A stretch of DNA of 64,000 nucleotides from Poa pratensis (taxonomy: Eukaryota > Streptophyta > Magnoliopsida > Poales > Poaceae), in assembly GCA_947311845.1 (NCBI GenBank), contig CAMZMU010000035.1, positions 1,197,761 to 1,261,760 on the forward strand, in the 5' to 3' direction. The notes under the pieces are model-generated. The model did not search any database. It was not told the DNA's origin and worked only from the letters and a program-made list of their open reading frames with translations. A program made the position numbers and the translations under genes. This document shows, piece by piece, positions 32,847 through 42,946 of this stretch (position 1 is its first letter; the number at the start of each line of letters is the position of its first letter).

Positions 32847-34221
32847 CACTAGTACAGAAAAGGCTATCAGTGGCGCACCCTTTTTTGATTCTGTGGCGCA
32901 CCCCCAGATTTGCTGGGTGCGCCACAGAATTCTCGCCACTAATTTTTTTTCTGTGGCGCACCTGGCTTGATGCGCCACAGAATTCTCACATTTCTGTGGC
33001 GCACCTGGCGTGGTGCGCCACAGAATTCTCAAAAAAATGAAAAAATTCAAAAAATGCAAAAAAATATAAAAAGTTTCAAAAAAATCAGAAAAATCAAAAT
33101 ATGAAATAATATGAAAAATCCTAATTATTGGAATTATTTTCGGATTTTTTTAGATTTTTTGAATTTTTTGAACTGATACCTTCCCGTTAGATCACCCATC
33201 CTCAAATTGCTCCAACCCTAGCACGCTTAACTTCTAAGTTCCACCCAGTTCACCTATCCTTGTGCTACTCAAGTTCTTATTGATATATATATCATATGAA
33301 CCCTCTTAAGTCTTGTATGTGTATATGTGTGGTATGTGTTATAAATGTGTGTTTTTAAATTTCAGATTTTTCAAAAACTTCTAAAGTTTCAAAAGGAGAT
33401 TCAAAAGTTTCAAAAGATCCAAAAATATTCAAAAAACTTAAAAAAAATTCATAAAATCCAAAAAATCCAAAAAATTCAAAAAAGTCAAAACACTTCAAAA
33501 AAATTCAACAATCTTCTTTGTTATACATTTCTATGTCTTTTTTTTGACTTTTTGAATTTTTTATTTTTTTTTATTTTTTTTATTTTTTTTGATTTTGCTG
33601 CGAAAAATCGTCTGTTTAAAATAATTTTTTTCTTTTGGAATTAGAGGAATCTGTGAATTGCGGCCCGGGTAAACCCTGGTGGAATCGAACTCGGATTTTT
33701 CTCTAGTTTTTTTTGACATATTTTTTGCATTATTTCGACGTCATATGCAAAAGTTATGGCCGTTACAAGTTTTTTTCCTGTTTGTTGCAGAAAAGGTCAA
33801 AATTCATATTTCAAAATTTCTATACCTACTAGACACTCAAACCTAACTACATGTCAAAGGATTCTATTTATTGAAATTTTTATCATTTTGGTGCGCCACA
33901 GAATGTCACCTTTCATTCTGTGGCGCACCTGCCAGGTGCGCCACAGAATTATTATTTTTCAAATTTTAACCCGCCCCCAGATAACTTTCTGTGGCGCACC
34001 TGGCCATGTGCGCCACAGAAATGTGTCTTTCTGTGGCGCACCAGGCTTGGTGCGCCACAGAATGTCTAATTTCTGTGGCGCATGTGGTTTAGTGCGCCAC
34101 AGAAATGTGACTTTCTGTGGCGCACCGGGCTTGGTGCGCCACAAAAAATAATTTTGTGGCGCACCAATTAAGGGTACGCCACAGAATGCCAACCTACCTA
34201 TATAGGGTTTCCCTACTAGTG
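32847..34221. mobile_element. Non-autonomous CACTA element, GTGGCGCACC family, copy 1
   Basis: Ends are CACTAGTACAG and CCCTACTAGTG, with TGT duplicated on both sides; comparison with the uninterrupted LTR at 16480 proves the boundaries. Subterminal regions carry paired TTCTGTGGCGCACC and GGTGCGCCACAGAA, each pair a small hairpin. The middle is A/T-rich with TTCAAAAAA runs and a 5S-like segment at 33180-33242. No protein gene is present. Confidence 0.93.
33180..33242 (-). pseudogene. 5S-rRNA-derived segment in CACTA copy 1
   Basis: On the minus strand TTAGAAGTTAAGCGTGCTAG and GAGGATGGGTGATCTAACGG match the A-box and C-box parts of plant 5S rRNA (consensus GAAGTTAAGCGTGCTTGGG and AGGATGGGTGACC). 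The 5' third and the end of the 5S gene are missing. It is more diverged than the segment at 42505-42567. Confidence 0.7.
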
Positions 34222-35417
34222 TGTTGGGTAAACAAATTACAGCTGGATAATTGATAAAATATTCAGCGCATGACAATGCATACATATATGACAAGATGGC
34301 TACCATGATATTTAATTGGGCATTACGACAAAATACATAGACCGTTTATCTAACCGCATCTATGACTAATAATCCACCTTCAGGTTAACATCCGTGTTCC
34401 CCGTCGGTATTAAGTTGCAAGCAACGGATAATCACATTAAGCAATGTGCGTAAAGTAAACAAGTACATACACTAGTACAGAACGACACATCGGAAACGGG
34501 CCAAAAACCCCTTCGGCAACGGAGAAAGGGTCCGTGTCCACGACCCTGTCACTGATGTGAAGGCTCTCATCGGCAACGGACACTAAAAACCGTCGCCGAT
34601 GAGGCTTGATTTTGGCTACGGTTGCCATCCAGTCTCCGTTGCCGATGTATCTGGACATCAGAAACGGAGATTTTGTTTTGCTCGTTTGCATTGAGGTTTT
34701 TTCATAAGCCTACAGCAGCAATACAGTTGCCAATTGACATTCAAAATATCACAGCAGAAGCACAAAGTTGCTAGCAAAACCGTTCATAACTTATATAACA
34801 ATTGTCACCATTACATAGCATCAAAAGATGAGTTACACATGCTTCGCTAATCCTATCATTCTCATACCTCCCTAAACTGCAGCTAAGGCTTGCTCCCTAA
34901 ACACACATCCACAAAATAGCCGGAGAAACTGAAAAAACAGAAACTACACCAAGCCAAATTGCCAAATTCTTCGTACTGAGGCTTGCTCCATCTTGGACGG
35001 TGTCGCCGAAATATAATAACGTCACAGCTTTGGACGGTGTCGCCGAAGTTTGTTCGGATCAGCTTTGTGCTTCTGGATAAAAATACATGGATTGATAGTT
35101 AGAGAAGAGCCAAAATATGATGCTACATGACATAGATATAATTTAATGTGAAAACAGTTCACACCTTTAAGTGCCTATATCCGTGTGCTTACAGTCCGAT
35201 CAAACGATTTGGAGGCATAACTTGAAGGTGATGTTTCCTTCAAGAGCCTCACCATTTTTTATACAGTGTCGCGGAAATACTATTACTTCATACACTAGCT
35301 ACACAAAACAATAACGAGGATTAGCACATTGACAAAAAGTTGTGACTGGATCTATTCATCATCGGTAGTACTACAAAGAGTTGAAATTAATTCACCCTAC
35401 TAGACTTTAAAATAGTG

Positions 35418-35558
35418 CAAGATACTAGACAAGTTTTCTATATACTAGACAAGTTTTCTATACTAGACTAGAAAACTAGACAGAAACAATAAAGTGCAAG
35501 ATACTAGACGAGTTTTCTATATACTAGACAAGTTCTATATACTAGACAAGTCCTATAT
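35418..35558. repeat. Short repeats of ATACTAGACAAGTTTTCTAT
   Basis: Four to five imperfect copies of a ~20-bp word occur in 140 bases just beyond the end of the repeat-protein frame. No function is evident. Confidence 0.7.
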
Positions 35559-35579
35559 AAAACCAATTGATGAACTAGT

Positions 35580-36251
35580 TCATGAGCTGAGCGATTTAGA
35601 CCTCACATTTTCTTCTCCGTGGACGGCGCCTCGAGATCGGCCACCTCCTCCTCCGTGGACGGCGCCTCCAGATCGGCCACCACCTCCACCGTGGACGGCG
35701 CCTCCAGATCGGCCACCTCCTCCACCGTGGACGCCACCTCCTCTACCGGGACGTCGCCTCCAGATCGGCCACCTCCTCCTCCGTCGACGGCGCCTCCAGA
35801 TCGGCCACCTCCTCCTCCGTCGACGGCGCCTCCAGATCGGCCACCTCCTCCACCGTGGACGGCGCCTCCAGATCGGCCACCTCCTCCACCGTGGACGCCA
35901 CCTCCTCCACCGGGACGTCGCCTCCAGATCGGCCACCTCCTCCTCCGTCGACGTCGCCTCCAGATCGGCCACCTCCTCCTCCATCGACGGCGGCCTCCAG
36001 ATCGGCCTCCGTTGACGGCGGATCCGCCACAACTGCTGCATCACCACCCGATGAATGATCTGATCCAGCTCCGCGTGGCCCAGAGGACGCGGGGCATCAC
36101 CGGAGGTGATGAGCCTGACGCGCTCCCGCACCTGCCGCATCACAGCCGCCTCCAGATCTGCCCTATCACGAACAGATGCAGCTAGATCGGTGCGGCCGCT
36201 AGAGCCGCGGCTGCGATGGCGAGATCTAGAAGCGCCGGCAGAGGAAGCCAT
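35580..36251 (-). CDS. Repeat protein of unknown function in a CACTA element
   Basis: The frame starts at the ATG at 36251 (MASSAGASRSRHRSRGSSGR) and runs 223 codons. The first ~75 residues are non-repetitive: TDLAASVRDRADLEAAVMRQ and GHAELDQIIHRVVMQQLW look helical. The rest is encoded by a 36-bp minisatellite, giving a 12-residue unit such as EEVADLEATST. Because two blocks of the repeat are not multiples of three, the acidic EEVADLEAP reading passes into other frames, so the true C-terminus may differ or be frameshifted. A CCAAT word and TATA box (36355-36364) stand ~105 bases upstream and the leader is plant-like, which supports transcription. The family is not recognised. Confidence 0.45.
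   Translation of the reverse strand: MASSAGASRSRHRSRGSSGRTDLAASVRDRADLEAAVMRQVRERVRLITSGDAPRPLGHAELDQIIHRVVMQQLWRIRRQRRPIWRPPSMEEEVADLEATSTEEEVADLEATSRWRRWRPRWRRWPIWRRRPRWRRWPIWRRRRRRRRWPIWRRRRRRRRWPIWRRRPGRGGGVHGGGGGRSGGAVHGGGGGRSGGAVHGGGGGRSRGAVHGEENVRSKSLSS
35619..36028. repeat. 36-bp minisatellite with higher-order blocks
   Basis: About eleven units contain GCCTCCAGATCGGCCACCTC. Most are 36 bases, but shortened units of ~23 and ~33 bases (ending ACCGGG, then ACGTCGCC) appear twice at equal spacing, so a multi-unit block has itself been duplicated. Confidence 0.88.
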
Positions 36252-36354
36252 GAGAGAGTGAGGAGAGTAAAAAGCTACAATGTGCGGCGGCTAGGGTTGA
36301 AAGATGGACAGTGAGGGATTGAGAATGAGACTGATGGGGCTTGCTTCGCCAGTA

Positions 36355-36364
36355 CATTTATAGG
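36355..36364 (-). promoter_or_regulatory. TATA box with nearby CCAAT for the repeat-protein frame
   Basis: On the minus strand CCTATAAATG lies ~105 bases before the ATG at 36251, with GCCAATTGGG just upstream of it. Spacing is right for a plant promoter. Confidence 0.6.
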
Positions 36365-36654
36365 CACCCAATTGGCAACGGACATTTTATATAACTGTTT
36401 CCATTGGATACAAGTTCACAACTACTATGTGCTACTGATTTCCGTAGCTGCATACGAACATAATACATTCTAGTGATTTTCAAAGTGCATACGAACCTAA
36501 TACATTGTACTGATTTGCATAGCTGCATACGAACCTAATCCATTCTACTGATTTTCATTGCTGCATACAAGTTCACACCTAACAGCAGCACACAAACACA
36601 CAAAATCATTCTAGCAATGCTCACAAGAACATTTAACTGAGCTATTTCTGTTCC

Positions 36655-37169
36655 TTAATGCCGCTCCTTGCGCACAGCAACAACATGGTCAGATTTAGTC
36701 GAAGTGTTTGTTGGGCTCCATGCCAAACCAGCTAGAGCTGCTGCAGTGTGCGGCTTCATTTCCATGTTCGCCTTCTTGACTATCAAGGCTACATTTTCCA
36801 GCTCTGCAGCTTCCACTTCGACGCCATTAGCAAGCAGCATCTCAACATAATCTTCAATCCAAAAAAATTAATCACAGCTCCCAGAATACTCTTCGCCCCT
36901 CCCCTGCCAAATGGTAAATCGAATCCAGAGGCAAATCAGCATCACACATAGAATAGAATCAATCAAAACTGGTCGAAGCGTCGAACTAACCCTGTGATTT
37001 GGACACTTGAAGTAGATCCGGCCTGTGTTCAGATCCGAACGCGACACTCGACGAATCGCGTTCCGACAGCGGCAGCAAACGCACTTCACAAGCGGCAGAT
37101 CTGACCCGGCACCGGCGGCGCAGGAGGAGGACGCATTCGATCTCCCGACGAGCTCATGCTCTTGGCCAT
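36655..37169 (-). pseudogene. GRF-type zinc finger gene fragment captured in a CACTA element
   Basis: Exon 1 (37169 to 36992) begins MAKSMSSSGDRMRPPP or, at 37157, MSSSGD. After a frame change near 37090 it gives LVKCVCCRCRNAIRRVSRSD and GRIYFKCPNH, the spacing of Cys/His in GRF zinc fingers, which bind nucleic acid. A donor CACAGG/GTTAGT follows. Exon 2 (about 36853 to 36655) reads EDYVEMLLANGVEVEAAELE and ends AVRKERH at a stop. Expected residues between the exons (a Cys plus aromatic segment of the finger) are missing, so either an exon is lost or the copy is broken. The frame change in exon 1 also argues for a pseudogene. Confidence 0.65.
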
Positions 37170-38460
37170 GGAGGACACGAGTGCGGAGTAAAATCAAGCT
37201 GGAGCGGAGGAACAAGGGCGAATCGACAGTCTTTTATAATATCCAAGATAGTGCTAAAAAAGAAATTTTATATAAGCAACCTCACCAACGGTTGTATACA
37301 AATGTCCGATGCCATTGAAGAACATATCGCAAACGGAGTCGAAAGAAACTCCGTTACAAACATATCGGCAACGGTTAATAATACGGGACCGTTGCCTATG
37401 AAGGCGGGACGCGGGGGCGGGGCAGGTTTTCTCACGCGGAAAGCGCGATTCTCCGTCGCCTAACTCGTGTCGTTTCCATAGAGGGGTATCGGATGTGTCG
37501 TTCTGTACTAGTGATATGACCGTGGACATAGAATTGTTATGTTACCCCTAGTAGCAACAGCACATCCACAACCTTAGGCGTTGCTGTCACTCGCCCAGAT
37601 TACTTGAGACTGAACTCACTATCTAGCATAAATACTCTCTCTTGGAGTTACAAGCATCTACTTGGCCAAAGCATCTACTAGTAACGGAAAGCATGCAAGA
37701 TCATAAATAACATGTATCGTAGATTAATAATCAACTTGATCATAGTATTCAATATTCATCGGATCCCAGCAAACACAACATGTAGCATTACAATAAGATG
37801 ATCTTGATCATGTTAGGCAGCTCACAAGATCTAAACATGATGGCACAAAGTGGAGAGACAACCATCTAGCTACTGCTATGGACCCGTAGTCCAAGGATGA
37901 ACTACTCACGCGTCACTCCGGAGGCAGGCATGGTGATGTAGAGCCCTCCGGTGATGATTCCCCTCTCCGGCAGGGTGCCGGGAAGAGGTTCTGGACCCTC
38001 CTGAGCTAGGGTTGACGACGGCGGCGCCTCTGGAACTTTTCGTGGAATATGACTCGGGTATCTAGGGTTTTTGCATCCGGGGGAATAAGTAGGCGAAAGG
38101 GCGGCGGCTGGAGACCCCCGAGGGGCCCACACAAGGGTAGGGCGCGGGCCCACCCTTGGCCGCGCCCAGCCCACGTGTGGGGCCCTCGTGGCTCTGCTCC
38201 ATTTCTCCTTTGGACTCCATGTGTGTCTCGGTGAAATAGGGACCTCCGTAAATTTTCGTCCAATTCCGAGAATATTTCCAGACTAGCTTTTCTGGAATAC
38301 AAAAACAGCAGAAAACAGGAACTGGCACTGTGGCATCTTGTTAATAGGTTAGTCCCAAAAAAATGTATAAAAGTGATGTAAAGTGGACGCAAAACATGTA
38401 ACAATTGGTATAATATCAACATGGAACATCAAAAATTATAGATACGTTTCAGACGTATCA

Positions 38461-38945
38461 ACGACATCGTTGACTTCTGGTCAAATCTGGGGGGGTTTCG
38501 ACGGAAGCGGGGCTTCGGGGTGTCGGAACCACACCAAAATCTAGGTGGTGTCACATAATATGCATTAGAGTGTGGTGGGAGGTTGTTAGAGACATCATGA
38601 GACTCCGAGGTGTGTCCGGCTTCGCACACTGCACTTATCTCCTCGAAGGTTCTGGTCTTCTAGGTGGAAACTCCCATTTCGTGTGCAACAGATGGAATCA
38701 TGTGAAACCATGGGGCCAAACTGGGTTCCAAATGTTCATATAACCTAACCTAACACAAACAAGTATAAAAGTCCTTGGAGCTAACCCCTTTCGACGCATG
38801 TGGAAGGGGTAGACGACACGGTTGACTTCTGGTCAAATCTGGGGGGGTTTCGACAGAAGCGGGGGCTTCGGGGTGTCGGAACTACAAGAAAAACAAGGTG
38901 GTGTCATATAATATGCATTAGAGTGTGGTACCTAGGTTGTTAGGG
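38461..38945. repeat. ~352-bp satellite of CACTA-2, resumed after the retrotransposon
   Basis: The interrupted fifth unit continues at 38461 and a sixth starts at 38660 (CTAGGTGGAAACTCCCATTT). The array decays after 38890, where CACACCAAAAC is replaced by CTACAAGAAAAAC. Confidence 0.9.
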
Positions 38946-39059
38946 TTGTATTACCAAATTGTGAATAATTAATGAAAAATATGAATTAACAAATTTATTT
39001 TACATATTTTTTATCTATTTTCCGAGTATAGCACTCAGCGAAGATTTGGCGGGGACTTA

Positions 39060-39535
39060 GGAAAAATTTGGCCCAATCGAGCCGAAAAATCCCCAAATCC
39101 CCTTGCGCTCGAACCTGTCTCCACCAAACCCGACCCCAGCCCCCGCCGCCACCCGTTGCCCTCTGCCTCCGGTCACCGCCCGCCCCTTCGCCGTCGCACC
39201 CGCACCACCCTCCTGCTCCGCTCTCCCTCCTTCTTCCTGGTTCGCCATCGCCCGGCTAGGGTTTGCCAATTCCGCTGCCCCTCGACGCCTTCTGCTCCGT
39301 CGACGTCCACATCTCCGCTGCCCCGTAGTCCTCCACCACCTATCCGGCCATCTCTGCCCAATCTAGCCTGAGCTAGCTGGGCCAATCCTCTCGCCGCCGC
39401 TCATTCCGCCACCGGCCGGCCGGAGCAATGGAGGGAGGCGCGAGCTAGGCTCCTCCACCTCTGCCACGAGGTCCACCTGCTGCCCCGGCCGCTGCTCCAC
39501 CTCCTCTGCTTCGAACCTCCTCCAGCCCGATCTAG
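39060..39535 (+). other. Probable non-coding first exon of the CACTA-2 Transposase_24 gene
   Basis: A C-rich leader-like stretch ends at a good donor (CTAG/GTAATT at 39535). Its short frames are low complexity. A second small exon follows at about 39835-39928 (acceptor CTGCAG, donor GTAATG). Confidence 0.45.
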
Positions 39536-39599
39536 GTAATTAGTTTTAAATTTTTTCTTGCTTTGTGTACTCATTTGTTAGTTGCTAGCTAGTTAGCTG

Positions 39600-39788
39600 C
39601 TGGTTAGGGTTAGTTGCTTAGTTAGCTTAGTAGTTTAGTAGTTGTTTAGGGTTAGTTGCTTAGTTAGCTTAGTAGTTTAGTAGTTGCTATTTAGGGTTAG
39701 TTGCTTAGTTAGCTTAGTAGTTTAGTAGTTGCTGTTTAGGGTTAGTTAGTAGTTTAGTAGTTGCTGTTTAGGGTTAGTTAGCTTAGTA
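39600..39788. repeat. Intronic tandem repeat, ~50-bp unit
   Basis: GTTAGTTGCTTAGTTAGCTT followed by AGTAGTTTAGTAGTTG recurs about four times with small length changes, inside the putative first intron. Confidence 0.85.
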
Positions 39789-41607
39789 ATTTTTTCCTTG
39801 CTTTGTGCACTCATTTGTTAATTCATTTCTGCAGGATATGCAGCGAGGTTGACGATGGGAGCGTCGTTGTAGGATAGGGCTCGGGCAGGAGCTACTTCCC
39901 CTGTCTTTTTGTCGGTCACGCTTCGAGGGTAATGACGCTCTTCCGCTCCTCTTGCTAGGTTGCATTATTTTGTAGCTCACCAAACAAGTCACGTAACCCT
40001 AGGCGTCTCCCGTTCGGAAGGGTTATAGTTATAAAGATGAAACTCTTTATATATATTTATGTATACACCTTGTCAAGGGTATATGTTTATATATAAATTG
40101 CTGCTATTATATATTTATGTATACACCTTGTACAGGGTATATATTTATGGTTCAATCGTGATAGTGATGATGATCCTGGTCCAAGTTATGATCCAAACCA
40201 TGTAGACACTGTCTTCTGAAGCTTTGTACTCGTCGATTTAGAATTTCTGTTTGTATGAACCATTTGTGATGTAATATTTTGTATGAACCATTTGTGATGT
40301 AATATTTTGTATGAACCATTTCTATGCCACTTCTGAAGCTTAATTTGTTTTTTTTGTATTAATATGAGTTTTGGCAATTTCTTTGTGATGAGTTTTCTTT
40401 AAGCCTATTCATTACTATTGTGTTTTTACTTGTACTAATCAACACATTCTTTGTGATGACAGGTGATTGAGACATGGCAGGGGGGAGGGAGAAGCCGGGC
40501 GCCAAGGACAAGCGGCTCGCGGCGAAGAAAAGTGTTGCCAAGGAGAAGGAGCACCTCATCAAGAAGCGGCCCCTCACCCGGGTCGTCAAGGAGAAGTGGA
40601 CTCAGAAGGTTGGAAACGTGTCTAAACTATACGCGCAGGGTGCTGAAGGGACTTCCGTGTTCATTGGAAGAAAGCGTGACCAGGCAGCTACGGAGGAGAC
40701 TTCCGCAAGGCGTGGTAGACCCACGGGATCCACCAAGGCGCCCCGGGGTAGGCACCCTCCTGCTCGCTTGAGTAGTCCTCTGCCCTCGGTATCGTCTTCC
40801 GAGTCAGAGGAGGAGGAGCTGCCCGAGGAGCCCTTGGTGGAGGAGGATGCGGGCTCTTTGCCTAGTGATGATGACTACCAGGACTGGCTCTCGGAGGTAT
40901 CAAAGGAGGAGGAGCAGTAGTGTGAGGAGAGTGAGGAGGATGAGGATGCCGTGGCGGATGAGGATCTCTTGACAGATCATCCACTAGACTAGATCAGTGT
41001 TGTGCGCGAGGGTAAGGTGTACTTGCGAGGGCCTTCAAAGTTTCCAGAACGCAAGTCACATGGCCTACTTGATGTCAGATGCGTAAGTGGTGGTTGAAAA
41101 TGGTGTTACCTTCTACTTTAGTTACCTTTTCATCACAAGCATTCTGACTTATGTTTTCGGTATGTGCAGGACATTCAAGTGGGTGGGCCCAAAGTGGGAA
41201 CGCTTACCTTCACGCGTCCTTGGCCTTCTTATCAAGAGGCTTTACCCTGGCATTATCGCCTTGAAGAAGGATAGAATCGCCACTGGTGAAAAGGTGCCCG
41301 CTTGGTCTTGGAACCACTTCACGATGGTGCCCGACTCCACTCACGGCCACCTCGGCATGCGGCTGATCACCGAGTTCTGGGTTAGTAATTTATATAACTT
41401 TACTACCTTAATACCAAGAGTTTGGATTTCATCGTGGTAACCCCTTTGTCCTATGCTCAATGTTTGTAGGATTTTTTCACACTCGTCGAAGGTGAAGGTA
41501 AAGCCGAGGCGGCTCAAAAGGTGCTGATTAAAATGGCGAAGAAGCTCATCCCCGACCAGCTTTACGAGCCGCGTATTTGCTGTTTGTCCAGTTCTATGCA
41601 GAGAAAA

Positions 41608-42946
41608 CACTAGTAGGAAAACCCAATTCTATGGATCCTTATTCTGTGGCGCACCACGTGGCCGTGCGCCACTGTGGCGCACCCAAAACTGGTGCGCCAC
41701 AGAATAAGGCTATTCTGTGGCGCACCGGAACTGGTGCGCCACAGAATTTGCTATTCTGTGGCGCACCTAAGCTGGTGCGCCACAGAATAGTGCTATTCTG
41801 TGGCGCATGTGGCTGGTGCGCCACAGAATATTGCTATTCTGTGGCGCATGGAAGCTGATGCGCCACAGAATTATGGTTTTCTGTGGCGCATGGGCCACGT
41901 GCGCCACAGAAATGCAAATTCTGTGGCGCACGAGGCCATGCGCCACAGAAATCAGAAATTCTGTGGCGCATGGGGCAAAGAAAATGTCAAAAAATTCAAA
42001 AAATAAAATCCTTCGAGATGTGGTTAGGTGTTACTGTCTAGTTCGTATAGAAATCTTGAAATATGAATTTTGACCTTTTTTGCAAAATCCAGAAAAAAAA
42101 CGTAAAACGGCCATAACTTTTGCATACGACGTCGAAAAAATGCGTTTAATATGTCAAAAAAAACTAGAGAAAAAAAGTTATTTCAAAATGAAAAAATAAA
42201 AAAAATAAAAAAAAATAAAAATTCAATTTTTTTTGGATTTGTTGAGTTTTTGGATTTTTTGAAGTTTTTTGAATTTTTTGTGATTTTTTGAATTTTTTGA
42301 ATTTTTTTGACTTTTTTGAAATTTTTGATTTTTTTGGATTATTTGAACTTTCTGTACAAACTTTGAATTTTTTGAAACATATATATACACATAACACACA
42401 TAAACTACACACACATATATAGACATACACAAGGGTTAAAAGGGTTGATATGATACTATTATCAATAAGAACTTGAGTAGCAGGATGGTAGGTGAAGTGA
42501 ATAGAACTTAGAAGTTAAGCGTGCTTGGGTGGGAGCACTCCTAGGATGGGTGACCTAGCGGGAAGTCAACATTTGAGATTCACTAGGAGTGTTAAAAATG
42601 TTCAGAAAATTCAAATATATAGGAATTTCCAAATTATTTCATTTTCTGATTTTTTTTCAATTTTTTTGATTTTTTTGAAATTTTTTGGGAACCCAGATCT
42701 AGATCTGGCCGCCATTTTTTTGAAATTCAAAAAAACAATTCTGTGGCGCACGGGGTAGGGTGCGCCACAGAATAAGCTATTCTGTGGCGCACCGGGCTGG
42801 GTGCGCCACAGAATAGCTTATTCTGTGGCGCACTAGGTGGTGCGCCACAGAATAAGCTATTCTGTGGCGACTATTCTGTGGCGCACCACCCATGCGCCAC
42901 AGAATAGAAAAATGGTGCGCCACAGAAAAACTTTTCTGTACTAGTG
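41608..42946. mobile_element. Non-autonomous CACTA element, GTGGCGCACC family, copy 2
   Basis: Ends are CACTAGTAGG and CTGTACTAGTG, flanked by AAA (41605-41607 and 42947-42949). It is in opposite orientation to copy 1 at 32847. Subterminal TTCTGTGGCGCACC / GGTGCGCCACAGAA pairs fill both ends. It lies in an exon of the Transposase_24 gene and carries a well-kept 5S-like segment. Confidence 0.93.
42505..42567 (+). pseudogene. 5S-rRNA-derived segment in CACTA copy 2
   Basis: GAAGTTAAGCGTGCTTGGGT (42511-42530) and CTAGGATGGGTGACCTAGCG (42541-42560), followed by GGAAGTC, line up with plant 5S rRNA from about position 47 to 108, covering the A box, intermediate element and C box that bind TFIIIA. 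The spacing between A and C boxes is kept. The first ~45 bases and the 3' end of 5S are not present. Confidence 0.82.

Larger units (their letters stand above)
34470..37513 (-). mobile_element. Non-autonomous CACTA element carrying two gene-like regions
   Basis: The ends are a perfect 22-bp inverted repeat starting CACTAGTACAGAACGACACA, with ATA duplicated outside; the uninterrupted LTR near 16730 confirms the empty site. Subterminal words TCGGCAACGG and CCGTTGCCGATG repeat in both orientations. The minus strand carries a GRF zinc-finger pseudogene (36655-37169) and a repeat-protein frame (35580-36251) with its own TATA box. No transposase is present. Confidence 0.93.
16074..38460 (-). mobile_element. 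Outer LTR retrotransposon, Athila-type Gypsy, lacking polymerase
   Basis: TG...CA LTRs at 16074-17675 and 32436-38460 bound it, and ACGAC flanks it on both sides (16069-16073 and 38461-38465), exactly rejoining a satellite unit. Genes lie on the minus strand. Next to the right LTR is a primer site matching tRNA-Asp, as in the Athila lineage. gag is at 31140-32231 and a broken protease at 30155-30670; no reverse transcriptase, RNase H or integrase of its own was found. It is interrupted by a second retrotransposon (18285-28255) and, in its right LTR, by two CACTA elements. Without these the element is about 8 kb. The two LTRs, once inserts are removed, are 1602 and about 1600 bases. Confidence 0.92.
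32436..38460 (-). repeat. 5' LTR of the outer retrotransposon, interrupted by two CACTA elements
   Basis: It starts TGATGATGTGAAACACACG and ends AGACGTATCA. Two insertions (32847-34221 with TGT duplication, 34470-37513 with ATA duplication) account for all extra length; removing them leaves about 1600 bases that follow the other LTR closely. Confidence 0.92.

Noticed and set aside
35619..36028. 36-bp repeat spacing resembling a CRISPR array
   Set aside because: Units are contiguous without unique spacers and the genome is a plant nuclear one.
42505..42567. A functional 5S rRNA gene
   Set aside because: The first ~45 bases and the 3' part with terminator are missing; only the internal promoter part remains.
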